DNA of 64,000 bases. Source: Bradyrhizobium lablabi. Its GTDB lineage: Bacteria; Pseudomonadota; Alphaproteobacteria; Rhizobiales; Xanthobacteraceae. Location of the stretch: assembly GCF_018131005.1 (NCBI RefSeq), contig NZ_JAFCJK010000004.1, positions 62,001 to 126,000 of the forward strand. Reading direction: 5' to 3'. Each line of letters starts with the position of its first letter. Within the stretch, counting starts at the first letter, position 1. Under the pieces are notes generated by a model. That model ran no database searches. It worked only from the letters and a program-made list of their open reading frames with translations, and was not told the origin of the DNA. The translations under genes and the position numbers were made by a program. Below are positions 53,374-62,740 of the stretch, in pieces.

Positions 53374-56300
53374 TTGGCAAACTTCAACCTTGAGAAGCCA
53401 CCAGGAGCGACAGCGCTCAGTGCAGCGGCCTCCGTCGCGAGCCATCTGCTCGCGCTCGCATTGCCGCTCGCCTTGCTCCAGACATACGACCGCATCCTGC
53501 CGAACCAGGCCTACAGCACGACCTTCGTCCTGGCCGTGGTCGTCACCGTCGCGATCGTTCTCGAGGCCGTGCTGCGATATGCCCGTTCGGTGCTGCTGGC
53601 CCATGTTGGATCGGCCTTCGAATCTCAGATCACGGTTCGCCTGCTCAATCGGGTGCTGCGTGCGGACGCGAAGGCCTTTCATCAATTGAGCACGCCCGAC
53701 CTGAGTTATGCGATGCGCGGCGTCGGAGAAGTCCGCGAATTTTGGTCCGGCAGCGCCGCGGTGGCATTGCATGAGCTGCCCTTCGCGCTGATCTACATCG
53801 TCCTGATCGCATACATCGGCTCGTGGCTGGCCCTGATCCCGCTCGGGCTTACGATCGTGGCGCTGGTCGCAGCGATCATCGCCGCCCGCTCGACGGCGAT
53901 GACGCTCGGTGATCTCGAACAGGCCCAGCAAAAGCGCCGAAATCTCGGATGGGGAATTTTCCAGGGTATCGTCGAAGCGAAGGCGATGGCCGCCGAGACT
54001 TTGCTGACGCGTCGCTATCACGATGCCGTGGTGCCCGTCATGGACGCGACGGCGCGCATGGAGAGACAGATGGCGGTGCTCTCCGAGAACGGCTCCCTGC
54101 TGGCGCAGCTATCGACGATCGGCATCCTCACCGCGGGCGCGTTCATGGTCGTCGGGGGTGGGTTGACGATCGGCGGTCTTGCTGCCTGCACCCTGCTTGC
54201 CGGCCGGTCGGTCGGCCCGGTGACGAGCGCTCTTCTTTATCTCAGCCGCCGCGGTCAGCGGCTCGAGGCCGAAAGCAGAATCGACAAGGTCCTGTCGCTG
54301 CCGGAGGCGCCGGTGTGGGCAGGGGAGTCGGCCGGCGAAAAGCGACCGTTCACAGGCGGCACCATCGTGTTGTCGGGGCAGGCCCTGCACAGACACGGTG
54401 GCTCGATTTCGATTCCCCAAGGTACGTTCGTTCGTCTCGACGTACCGAACTCTCCCGTCGCGGCCATGGCGCTTGGGACCGTGGCGAGGCTCCAGGACTT
54501 GCTGGGGCTGACCATCACCTTCGATGGCCGTCCGAGCGGCGCCTATGATCCGTGCAGCTTCCGGCGAGGCGTGACGATGGCAAGTTCGCACTGCGAGCTG
54601 ATCCAGGGCACGCTGCTCGACAATCTTACGCTGTTCGGCAGGCGCTACGAGGCCGCGGCAATCCGGCTGTCCGGGCGCCTTGGACTCAGCGCGTTCATCG
54701 ATGGCCTGCATCAGGGCTTCATGACACCGGTCGGTCCGGGTGGCGTCAATGTGAGCCCCGGGATTGCGGCGCGCATCGGTCTCATTCGGGCCCTGGTGCG
54801 TCAGCCTCTCGTGCTCTGTCTGGACAATGCCGATGGCTCGCTCGATCTTGCAGGGGTGAAGCATCTTCGCGAGTTCCTGAAGGAGTTGAAGGGGATCGCC
54901 ACGGTGTTCATGGTCTCGAGCGCGCCGGCGCTGATGGAGCTCGCAGACGTCACAATTCATGTCGATCGCCGCATGGATGATGCCGCGGCGGTGGTCGCCG
55001 TCATCGCGCCGGTCGTGCCGTTGGCACCTCCACAGGAGCCGCCGGCCTGGAGCGAAAAAGTTTGGCGGGAACGTCTGGAGGATGCGATCGGCGCCGACAG
55101 ATCCACCGCATCGCCCGTCGCTGCGGCGTTGCCGTCAATGCTCGTGGCGCTGGGCTGGGTCGGCACTGCGCGAACCCTTTCGGCTTTGCTGCCTCCCGCC
55201 GGTCAGCCGGTCACGCTCGACTATCTCGAGACCATATTGCCGGCGATCGGGTACCGCACGCGGCGGACGATCGCAACCGGCGCCCGGTCGGACACCGATC
55301 GGCTGCGCGCCGGCAGCCTTGCGCAGACCCGCTCCGGCTATGTTGGGGTCTATCTCGGTCGGCCGGATGGCAATGATCTGTGGCTGTTCGACGGCAGCCA
55401 CCGCAGCCTTGCGCTGTCCGCCGGCGATACGGTCCTCGCGGTTGATCCCGACACCGGCTTCCAGCCGGTCGACCGGGCCCAGCCCAACTGGTTCCGCGGG
55501 CTCTTCGAGCAGATGCGCGATCAGCTCTTCAAGCTTTTCGCCATGAGCTGCGTCATCAACGTGCTGGCGCTCGCCGTGTCGCTCTACGTCCTGGTCGTCT
55601 ACAGCGTCGTGATCCCGTCCGGTGCCACGAATGTTTGGGGCCTGGCGCTGTTCGCGGTCGTCGCGGTGATCGGCGGGTGGGCGCTCCGCATCGGACGCCA
55701 GTCGGCGAGCTCGCGGTTGGGCGCCTGGGCCGGCACACGCATCGCCACGGCGACAATGCGCAAGATGCTGGCGCTGCCGATCGAGACCACGACGCGGCTC
55801 GGCGTCCAGAACAATGTGGTTCGGATGCGCGGCTTCGAGACGGCGCGCGACTTCCTCAGCCGCTCGGGCGGCCTCTATCTTATCGACTATCCGTTCATCG
55901 CGATCTTCCTGCTGGCGATCGCACTGATGGGCGGATGGCTGGTCATCGTACCGATCGTTGCTCTCTTCGTCTTCGGCGTGCTGGCATGGCCGACGTCCGA
56001 CTACGTGGCCAGCAAGTTGACCGAGGCAGGCATAGCCTCCGGACGCCTCGAGGAGCATGCGGTATCCGCCTTCCTCGGAGCCGACTCCTTCTTCCGGGCC
56101 GGCGCTGACAGCCACTGGCTCTACAACTTCTCCGATCTCGCGCGCAACACGGCGAACCGCAATCGCGACTATTCGATCGCCGTCGCCCGCGCCCAGGTGA
56201 TCGGCCAGGCGCTCGGCATGCTGACGGTACTTGCGACCCTGTGCATCGGCATCCTGCTCGTGCTCGGCGACGCGATGAACGCCGGTGGACTGGTCGCGGC

Positions 56301-57174
56301 CATGATTCTGATCTGGCGTATTATCACGCCGGCGCAGCAGGGGTTCGGCTCACTGGTCCGCTTGCGCCAGGTTCGCAGTTCCGTGCAACAGGTCGACCGG
56401 CTGATGGCAACGCCGGCCGAACCTTCAGGCTCCGAGTTCACCAGCCCGGCTGCGCTCACGAAGGTCGGGCTGACGGTCGAACGGGTCTATTATCGCCCCG
56501 ACGCCGACTACGAAGCTGCGCTGAACGGCGTCTCCTTCAGCGTGCCGGCGGGACAACGGGTTGCTGTCGTAGGTCCGAGCGGCTGCGGGAAAAGCGTGCT
56601 GCTGGAATGCCTGGCCGGCCTGCGGCGGCCACAGTCCGGACGCATCCTCCTGGGCGGGCGAGACATCAGGCAGTTCGATACCACGGAATATCGCGCCTGG
56701 ATCGGCTACGTGCCGCAGATCGTGCCGGCACTGCCGCTGACCGTCCGCGACTACCTGCGGCTGCGCGCGCCGAAGCTCGAGGACGACGAGGCCTTTGCCG
56801 CCTTCGCGAGGCTGATCGGGCCGGACTGGCGCGGGCTTTCAGCGTTCGGCCGCAGCGCCGATAAGGTCCTGGACAGGACGTTCAACTCGTTCTCCCAGGA
56901 TATCGCCGAACTGCAATTCCGTCACATCATCGCCTTCGTCGCCGCGACGCTCAATCGGCCGGCGGTCCTGCTACTCGACGGCGATGGCGTCGCCCGCTCT
57001 CCCGAATGGGAGCCGCGAATTCTTCGCTATCTCGATTCGATCCGCGGTTCGACGACGGTCGTGTGGGCGCCTCACCTGACGGCCCACATCCAGACCTGCC
57101 AGCAGATCGTCGTGCTCGACCGTGGAAATGTGCTGCGGGTCGGCCAGACGGCGCAACTGGCGGCCGCGCAGTGA
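53374..57174 (+). CDS. Tandem (two-in-one) ABC exporter for type I secretion
   Basis: The 1266-residue protein is two exporter halves in one chain. Half 1 (about 1-560) has six membrane helices and a nucleotide-binding domain that lacks a Walker A lysine; its Walker B is LVLCLDNADGSLD and its signature is replaced by VNVSPGIAARIGL. A C39-peptidase-like domain without catalytic residues follows (about 580-690). Half 2 (about 700-1266) has six helices and Walker A GPSGCGKSVLLE (about 1068), but the signature reads NSFSQDIAELQ and Walker B LLLDGDG lacks the usual Glu; the H-loop His (WAPHL) is present. The start is a TTG at 53374 after AAGGACAGGTGCC. I infer export of the large repeat protein with the HlyD adaptor. 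Confidence 0.87.
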   Translation: MANFNLEKPPGATALSAAASVASHLLALALPLALLQTYDRILPNQAYSTTFVLAVVVTVAIVLEAVLRYARSVLLAHVGSAFESQITVRLLNRVLRADAKAFHQLSTPDLSYAMRGVGEVREFWSGSAAVALHELPFALIYIVLIAYIGSWLALIPLGLTIVALVAAIIAARSTAMTLGDLEQAQQKRRNLGWGIFQGIVEAKAMAAETLLTRRYHDAVVPVMDATARMERQMAVLSENGSLLAQLSTIGILTAGAFMVVGGGLTIGGLAACTLLAGRSVGPVTSALLYLSRRGQRLEAESRIDKVLSLPEAPVWAGESAGEKRPFTGGTIVLSGQALHRHGGSISIPQGTFVRLDVPNSPVAAMALGTVARLQDLLGLTITFDGRPSGAYDPCSFRRGVTMASSHCELIQGTLLDNLTLFGRRYEAAAIRLSGRLGLSAFIDGLHQGFMTPVGPGGVNVSPGIAARIGLIRALVRQPLVLCLDNADGSLDLAGVKHLREFLKELKGIATVFMVSSAPALMELADVTIHVDRRMDDAAAVVAVIAPVVPLAPPQEPPAWSEKVWRERLEDAIGADRSTASPVAAALPSMLVALGWVGTARTLSALLPPAGQPVTLDYLETILPAIGYRTRRTIATGARSDTDRLRAGSLAQTRSGYVGVYLGRPDGNDLWLFDGSHRSLALSAGDTVLAVDPDTGFQPVDRAQPNWFRGLFEQMRDQLFKLFAMSCVINVLALAVSLYVLVVYSVVIPSGATNVWGLALFAVVAVIGGWALRIGRQSASSRLGAWAGTRIATATMRKMLALPIETTTRLGVQNNVVRMRGFETARDFLSRSGGLYLIDYPFIAIFLLAIALMGGWLVIVPIVALFVFGVLAWPTSDYVASKLTEAGIASGRLEEHAVSAFLGADSFFRAGADSHWLYNFSDLARNTANRNRDYSIAVARAQVIGQALGMLTVLATLCIGILLVLGDAMNAGGLVAAMILIWRIITPAQQGFGSLVRLRQVRSSVQQVDRLMATPAEPSGSEFTSPAALTKVGLTVERVYYRPDADYEAALNGVSFSVPAGQRVAVVGPSGCGKSVLLECLAGLRRPQSGRILLGGRDIRQFDTTEYRAWIGYVPQIVPALPLTVRDYLRLRAPKLEDDEAFAAFARLIGPDWRGLSAFGRSADKVLDRTFNSFSQDIAELQFRHIIAFVAATLNRPAVLLLDGDGVARSPEWEPRILRYLDSIRGSTTVVWAPHLTAHIQTCQQIVVLDRGNVLRVGQTAQLAAAQ

Positions 57175-57236
57175 TGGGCGATGCGAGGAACGAATCCCAT
57201 CGCGACAAGCGCAAATCCCTCTCGAGGAGGATCGCC

Positions 57237-58322
57237 ATGACTTTGGCAGCTACACTGAAATCCTCCGCCGCTGCTGTTGTGCGCCGCTGCCGACTGGTGC
57301 CTGTGGCGATCGTGAGCTGCGTCCTCCTTGCGACCGCCGTCGCTTCAGCCAAGGCGCAGGCAATCTCTTCAAGGCCGACGCTGGATGCGGTCAAGCAACG
57401 CGGCAACCTCCGCTGCGGCATCCCCAGCGATGTGCCCGGCTTTGCCTCGAAAGACGCGAACGGTGTCTGGAGGGGCTTCACCGTCGATGTTTGCCGAGCC
57501 TTTGCGGCGGCGATTTTCGACGACCCGTCGAAGGTCACCTTCACGCCGCTCACCGTGGAGAACGGTTTCGTACCGCTTCTGTCTCGCGAGATCGACGTGT
57601 TGGCGCGCGTGAACACCTGGACGCTTTCCAGGGAAGCAGCGCTGGGGATCCAGTTCGCCTTTGTGAGCTACTATGATGGACAAGGCTTCATGGTGCGCAA
57701 AAGCCGCGGGGCTAACTCTGCACGCGATCTCGGCGGCATCAAGGTTTGCGTCCAGCGCGAAAGCACGAGCGAACTTAACCTCGCTGACTACTTTAGTGCC
57801 AGTGAGCTCAAATATGAAGAGGTAGCGCTGTCCAACCCGCGCGAGATCCTGGCGGCGTATGATGAAGGCCGCTGTGACGCCGTCACCAGCGACATATCGC
57901 GGCTTCATTCCGCACGGCTGCAGTTGAAGTCGCCCGATGAGCACGTCATTCTGCCGGACGTCATCGCGAAGGAGCCGCTCGGTCCGGCGGTGCGCAATGG
58001 CGATGACCAATGGCTTACCCTGGTCAAATGGGTCTATTTCGCCATGGTCAATGCCGAAGAGCTGGGCGTAAGCCAGAAGACGCTGTCCGACGAGCTGAAC
58101 TCGGAGAGGACCAAGACCAAACGCCTGCTCGGAAGCTATGCGGCGCTTGGGGAAGCACTCGGCCTTTCCAATGATTGGGTCGTGCGCATCATTCGCCACG
58201 TCGGCAACTATGGCGAAGCCTATGACCGCAACCTGGGCGCCGGCTCCAGGCTCGCCATCCCGCGCGGGCTCAATCGGCTGTGGACCGACGGTGGTCTGCA
58301 ATACGCGCCGCCGATGCGGTGA
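57237..58322 (+). CDS. Periplasmic amino-acid-type solute-binding protein (SBP_bac_3)
   Basis: The 361-residue protein starts at an ATG after CGAGGAGGATCGCC. Its signal peptide has a long N-region (cleavage near AKAQA). The body has the family opening DAVKQRGNLRCGIPSDVPGF, then GFTVDVCRAFAAAIF and EIDVLARVNTWTLSREA, as in AapJ-like general amino acid receptors. The C-terminal IIRHVGNYGEAYDRNLG is typical. There are no permease or ATPase genes beside it; it lies 62 nt after the exporter and may share its transcript. An ATG overlapping the exporter stop (57174) is an alternative start. Confidence 0.9.
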   Translation: MTLAATLKSSAAAVVRRCRLVPVAIVSCVLLATAVASAKAQAISSRPTLDAVKQRGNLRCGIPSDVPGFASKDANGVWRGFTVDVCRAFAAAIFDDPSKVTFTPLTVENGFVPLLSREIDVLARVNTWTLSREAALGIQFAFVSYYDGQGFMVRKSRGANSARDLGGIKVCVQRESTSELNLADYFSASELKYEEVALSNPREILAAYDEGRCDAVTSDISRLHSARLQLKSPDEHVILPDVIAKEPLGPAVRNGDDQWLTLVKWVYFAMVNAEELGVSQKTLSDELNSERTKTKRLLGSYAALGEALGLSNDWVVRIIRHVGNYGEAYDRNLGAGSRLAIPRGLNRLWTDGGLQYAPPMR

Positions 58323-58640
58323 CGTTTCCCTTCGGCTGCCCCTTGGGATGTCTAAGGCCTACAAACTTCCGAGACGCTCGGAGTTGAACTCTTAACCCGG
58401 GCCCGTCGAGGGATGCGCTTCGCTCATCTCAAGACCCACCACGGGTTACCGCAGGCCCTCTGTTGCTGGCAGCCGAATTCCCGGCGATCACAAAGGATAA
58501 GTGGGCGCTAACGAGTTGAGCGGTAAAGACGCCTCAAGGAGTTTGGCGCCCGTAACCGGTACCGGTACCCGCTCGCCTTCAATCCCGGCTAACCGCCCCC
58601 CGGGTCAGCCCACCCCCTCCAATGGCGGTCCGGCGATCCA
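58323..58640. other. Gap before the recombinase remnant
   Basis: About 320 bp without a supported gene. GGTACCGGTACC forms a small palindrome near 58557-58568. A candidate tRNA-like T-arm near 58380 does not fold into a tRNA. Confidence 0.45.
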
Positions 58641-58916
58641 TTGATGCGCCTGCGGCTAATGTCACGCAGTCCGCTCTCCAGCACCTCGACGGCGGCGAGA
58701 AAGTACTTCCTCGACATGCTCGGCGTTTTCGAGACCAACCTTCGACAGCTTGAGGGGATAGCGAGCGCTAAGGCGCGCGGCGTCGACAAGGTGCGCAAGG
58801 CAAGCATTGACGCGGCGAAGATCAGATAGATGAAGGCTGAGGGCTTGGGTCCGTCCGCCATTGCGAAGCCACTCAAGATTGGTCGCGTATCAGTTTATCG
58901 AGCCCTCACGGAGTAA
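58641..58916 (+). pseudogene. Serine recombinase (resolvase/invertase) C-terminal remnant
   Basis: The frame from 58641 includes KYFLDMLGVFETNLRQLEGI, then SAKARGVDKVRKASIDAAKIR, which is the end of the catalytic domain and the linker. A TAG stop interrupts it; the same frame then continues MKAEGLGPSAIAKPLKIGRV to SVYRALTE and a stop at 58916, the helix-turn-helix that binds the res site. The N-terminal domain with the catalytic Ser is gone, and a few residues after GVFE are missing. It marks a lost transposon, integron or invertible element. Confidence 0.8.
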
Positions 58917-58950
58917 CCGGCTCGCAGCTGCTGGTTGGTCTGGAGAAGCA

Positions 58951-58980
58951 AGGCCGCCTCGGTTGGCGGCCTCTTCGTTT
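58951..58980 (+). terminator. Terminator downstream of the recombinase remnant
   Basis: AGGCCGCC / GGCGGCCT (58951-58958, 58965-58972) with a 6-nt loop, then CTTCGTTT. An intrinsic terminator that has outlived its gene. Confidence 0.6.
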
Positions 58981-59165
58981 GAGAAATGCCGACGCACGGT
59001 AACGTTGTCTGTTGCGGGCAGAGCGGTCGGTACCCCGGCCAAAACGACACGATTGGTCCATCTCGAACTGTTGACTCGACAGACTGCCGCCGACCCTGAA
59101 AATGCCGGCGATATTCGGGATTGTGGAACCAGCAGTGGTTGACGGCCCTATCGGGAGAAACGGCC

Positions 59166-59393
59166 ATGCCCCAATTCGACCTCGTGCTCATCGAAGCAAT
59201 GAAGAAGGTCCTTGAGGACACTATGACTAGAGTGCCCGTAGAACATTCAACCCCGGCAGTGAAGGCATACTTTGCCGAGTTTATTTTGAAAGCTGCCGCT
59301 CAAGGTCAAACCAGCTACGACGCGCCGATCGTTGCGGCAGCTGATCAAATAGAGGTGTTTGTATCTTTGTTCAGTCAGGGCATCACTCCTTGA
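59166..59393 (+). CDS. Small conserved protein, unknown
   Basis: The 75-residue protein starts at an ATG after GGGAGAAACGGCC. It reads MPQFDLVLIEAMKKVLEDTM, then AVKAYFAEFILKAAAQGQTS and DQIEVFVSLFSQGITP, three amphipathic helices. I recall similar short helical proteins in Bradyrhizobium, but no function. No signal peptide or cysteine. Confidence 0.65.
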   Translation: MPQFDLVLIEAMKKVLEDTMTRVPVEHSTPAVKAYFAEFILKAAAQGQTSYDAPIVAAADQIEVFVSLFSQGITP

Positions 59394-59598
59394 TGGCGGC
59401 TAGTTTCTCTGAAGCGTCATGACGGACTTTAAGTCTAAGCACCGCCCGAAGATGCGAAACCGGACGACGCCGTGCAAACACTGAGCGGCGCAGGACGGTA
59501 GGGCGATATGATCCTTCGTTGCCCATCCGCCGGACCGTGATGCGGATGTCGCCGTCGGCCTCGCCGGCTTGAGGCTGTGGCGCGCGTCCCCAGCCGCG

Positions 59599-60930
59599 TT
59601 AATGCCCTCCCTCGACCTGGATCGTCACCTCGTCCGATATCCCGACCCGGTACCATACAAAGACCGCCAACAACGCGACCGGGATGCCGATGAGCGAGGT
59701 CCAGATGAAGAACCAAACGAATCCCGTATGCTCGATCACGAAGCCCGAGAACCCAGCCAAAATGCTGCCTGGAAAGGCGCAGAGGGAGGTCAGCAGGCCG
59801 AACTGGCTCGCCGCATGCTCCACTGACGCGAGCGTCGACATGTAAGTGATGAGCACGATCGACGCGAAGGCGTAAGCAAAGCCCTCAACGCCGACCGCCA
59901 GCGCGAAAGTCCAGAACGCTTTGCCGCCATCCCCACCGTGCGCAGCAAGCAGCGCGAGCGCGAGATGCGATGACGAGCCCGCGACCGTGCCGATGATGAG
60001 ACTCGACATCATGCCGATGCGCGGGATCAGCCATCCGGCCATGAAGGTGCCGCCAAGCGCGATCCAGAAGCCGAAGACCTTGGTGACAGTCGCGATATCC
60101 GTGTTCGTGAAGCCCTGGTGCTTGAACAGCGGCACGGCCATCGCATTCGCGATGTAGCCCGGCATGCGGAAGCCCGCAACGAGCAGTAGGATAGCGACCG
60201 CCATCGGACCGAGCCGCTTGAGGAGGTCACGGATCGGCGCCCAGATGGTCTCGACGAAGCCAGCATGCGGCTTGTGGGGCTCCACGTCGGAGGGTGGCTC
60301 GGGTGCAAATAACGTCGCCACGATCCCCACCAGCATCAGGACGGCCATGCTCAGATAGGCACCCCTCCAGCCGATACGATCAGCGAGGTAGAGTGCGCCT
60401 GCGCCGGCCGCGAGATTGCCGACGCGCCAGCCGATCTCAGTCCAAGAGGACAGCACCGCCTGTTTCTCCGGCGGGCGCACACTCGTGATACGCCAGCCGT
60501 CGAGCACGAGATCGAGCGTTGCGCCCGCGATCCCGAGCGCGAATGAGAATCCGACCGTCCACCAGATCCAATGGCTCGGATCGCCGACGGCGATCCCGGC
60601 CAATATGGCCATGACGGCGAGAATGGCCACGATCAACCAGCCGCGCCGCCGCCCCAGCACACGTCCGATCAGCGGCGGATCGTACTGATCGAGAAATGGT
60701 GCCCAGACGAACTTGAACTTGTAGGCCAGCGTCAGTTCGCTAAGCAGACCGATCGTCGCCAGCGGCACTCCCGCATCGGTCAGCCAAGCCGATTGCGTGG
60801 AATAGGTCAGCAGAAACGGCATCCCGGACGTGAAGCCCAGACCCAAGGCCGGGGCCATTCGCCTGTCCTTGACAAGGGCCGACCAGAAAGGGACACGTTC
60901 GGCATCGGTACTCGCGATCGTCGCCTGCAT
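59599..60930 (-). CDS. AmpG-like MFS transporter
   Basis: The 443-residue protein has twelve or more membrane helices and the AmpG-family segments FTSGMPFLLTYSTQSAWL, KFVWAPFLDQYDPP, GATLDLVLDGWRI and MGDPSHW-type loop before helix 5. AmpG imports anhydromuropeptides in peptidoglycan recycling; related alphaproteobacterial proteins may carry other substrates. The ATG at 60930 is chosen; a TTG seven codons upstream opens the frame. It is flanked by large gaps and is probably transcribed alone. Confidence 0.85.
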   Translation of the reverse strand: MQATIASTDAERVPFWSALVKDRRMAPALGLGFTSGMPFLLTYSTQSAWLTDAGVPLATIGLLSELTLAYKFKFVWAPFLDQYDPPLIGRVLGRRRGWLIVAILAVMAILAGIAVGDPSHWIWWTVGFSFALGIAGATLDLVLDGWRITSVRPPEKQAVLSSWTEIGWRVGNLAAGAGALYLADRIGWRGAYLSMAVLMLVGIVATLFAPEPPSDVEPHKPHAGFVETIWAPIRDLLKRLGPMAVAILLLVAGFRMPGYIANAMAVPLFKHQGFTNTDIATVTKVFGFWIALGGTFMAGWLIPRIGMMSSLIIGTVAGSSSHLALALLAAHGGDGGKAFWTFALAVGVEGFAYAFASIVLITYMSTLASVEHAASQFGLLTSLCAFPGSILAGFSGFVIEHTGFVWFFIWTSLIGIPVALLAVFVWYRVGISDEVTIQVEGGH

Positions 60931-61771
60931 CCTGAGTCCTCGCGTTGACAACCGGCCCGAGACGGAAGCCTATCCTCACGAAGTCTCGACGGCTTCCTAA
61001 ACCGGACCGCCAAACCGCAAAAAAGGTAGACCAGCCTGTCCTGATCGAAGCAGGAGTACATGTAGCAATAACCGGTAGCGGTACCCGACGCGATTCGATC
61101 CCGCATCACCGCCCCGGGGTCTCCCACCCTTGCCGCCCGGCCGACCGCTCGGGAGCGCCGTGGACGAAAATCGTGCGCTACAGCGTGAGCCGTAGGTCCG
61201 CCCGGCGTTCTGTTGGTTTGAGTGCAAGCAAGCGAAATCAACGCACAGGCGGCTCGCTCGGAGTCAGCCAGACGATTCTGATCACAACCGCAGAGACTAA
61301 CGCCGAGCGTGTCGTTCTAGGCGCTGCGGCCGAATGAGCCTTTAGCCAACTTTCAAAAAGTAGAGTTTTTGAAAGTTAGAGATGCGCCGGGTGCCGCGCC
61401 AACTGCCGAGGCTATTCATTGCGTGTAGCCAAGCTTCTTGAGAACAGCCGGAGCGTACCCGGGCTGGTCCCGAAATCTGCCGCTCGACATCTAGCGACCA
61501 CAGCGCTTAGCATTCTGAGTCCACCCCGCAATGGGGGACCAAAAGCGTCAGCATTGGAAAAAACAAGCCCAGCCGGGGCGGCCTGCGGATGTCCGTCTTT
61601 GAGGCTACAACGGACGTGCCGCGCAAGCAGGCGTACTTTCGAGTTTGACCCGGAGCGGACTATATCCTCGAACGTGGCTGGCGCGCTTCGACTCGCTGCA
61701 TAAGCAAGAATGATGGGGAGGAAGACCGACGCAGCGTACGGCGAGCGCAGTGCTGAGACCTCGAGCGCACG
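60931..61771. other. Large gap with a perfect hairpin
   Basis: About 840 bp between the AmpG-like and LysR genes. I find no coding frame with domain character. The region has a perfect 12-bp palindrome (61348-61377) and a mixture of GC-rich and neutral stretches. Position between minus-strand genes makes it the promoter region of the AmpG-like gene at its left end. Confidence 0.5.
61348..61377. terminator. Perfect 12-bp inverted repeat, possible bidirectional terminator
   Basis: AACTTTCAAAAA - GTAGAG - TTTTTGAAAGTT. The stem itself ends in a T-run on either strand, but the arms are AT-rich and no GC clamp is present, so it may be a protein-binding site instead. Confidence 0.45.
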
Positions 61772-62740
61772 TCATCGGCGGCGCACCGTTGGCGGATCCT
61801 CATGGTCCCGTGGTCTTGGTAACGGCGGTGCCACCGCGTTGAACGGCTTGCCCGGAAAGGTGCGGCGAGTGTATGCCTCCAGCTCCGCGATGAAGGCTTC
61901 CCCGTAGACTGGCAAGGACCGGCGCAAATCCCACACCACGGCGCTCCACGTACCGAGTGATTTCCCATCCTGGACGATCGGCATGATCCGGATCTTCCTT
62001 GACAAAAAGCGTACCGTCGACGGCACGACGGCGATCCCATGGCCCGCTTCGGCAAGGGCGATCAGCGAGTGGACTGCGTTACTCTCCAGCACGCCCCGCG
62101 GCCGGATGTGAGTGATCCGGCAAGCGGCATCGAAGAGCTGGCGGGTCCCGAAGTCGCGGTTGAGCAACAATAGGGGTTCATCGGCGAGGTCCACGACCTC
62201 GATCGTCGCGCGCTGCTTCCATCGCCGCCCGGCGGCCGCGATCGCGAGCAGGCGAATGGGAAACAGGAGGCGGCCGCCGAATCGCGCACCTGGGAGGATG
62301 CCGCCCACGGCGAGATCCAGGTCGCCGTGCGCGACGAGATCTAAGAGGCGAACGCCGCCTGCCTCGGTCAGGGTCACCTCAATACTCGGCCGCGAACGCC
62401 GGTATTCAGCCAGAAATCCAGCCATGACGCTCTGGAAAGTCTGCGACGTTGCGCCGACACGAAGGCGTCCCACTGCGCCAGCCGTGAGCTGCCGTGCCCG
62501 TTCGCGGATCGCTTCGGCCCGAGCCAGCACGTCGCGGCTTCGTTCCAACAGATCCTCACCTTCGGGGGTGAGCCGGATTCGGCGGCCGACGCGGTCGAAG
62601 AGACATAGGCCAAGCTCGTTCTCGAGGTTATGGATCTGCCGCGAGAGGGCGGGCTGGCTGATGTGCACCCGAAGGGCGGCCTTCGAGACGCTCGCCGTCT
62701 CGGCGACGTTGACGAAGTACCTGAGATGCCTCAGGTCCAT
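61772..62740 (-). CDS. LysR-family transcriptional regulator
   Basis: The 322-residue protein starts MDLRHLRYFVNVAETASVSKAALRVHISQPALSRQIHNLE, the winged helix-turn-helix. The effector domain follows (about 90-300) with GRLRVGATSQTFQSVMAGFL and DLDLAVGGILPGARFG. The ATG at 62740 is chosen from the family start; the frame opens eight codons earlier. LysR proteins usually control a divergent neighbour, but none is evident to the right. Its ligand and targets are unknown. Confidence 0.93.
   Translation of the reverse strand: MDLRHLRYFVNVAETASVSKAALRVHISQPALSRQIHNLENELGLCLFDRVGRRIRLTPEGEDLLERSRDVLARAEAIRERARQLTAGAVGRLRVGATSQTFQSVMAGFLAEYRRSRPSIEVTLTEAGGVRLLDLVAHGDLDLAVGGILPGARFGGRLLFPIRLLAIAAAGRRWKQRATIEVVDLADEPLLLLNRDFGTRQLFDAACRITHIRPRGVLESNAVHSLIALAEAGHGIAVVPSTVRFLSRKIRIMPIVQDGKSLGTWSAVVWDLRRSLPVYGEAFIAELEAYTRRTFPGKPFNAVAPPLPRPRDHEDPPTVRRR

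Noticed and set aside
53200..54021. Minus-strand frame of 273 codons opposite the exporter start
   Set aside because: Low-complexity Arg-rich translation without domains; the exporter frame on the other strand is certain.
58370..58410. Possible tRNA fragment (GAGTTCAACTC on the minus strand)
   Set aside because: No cloverleaf can be built around it.
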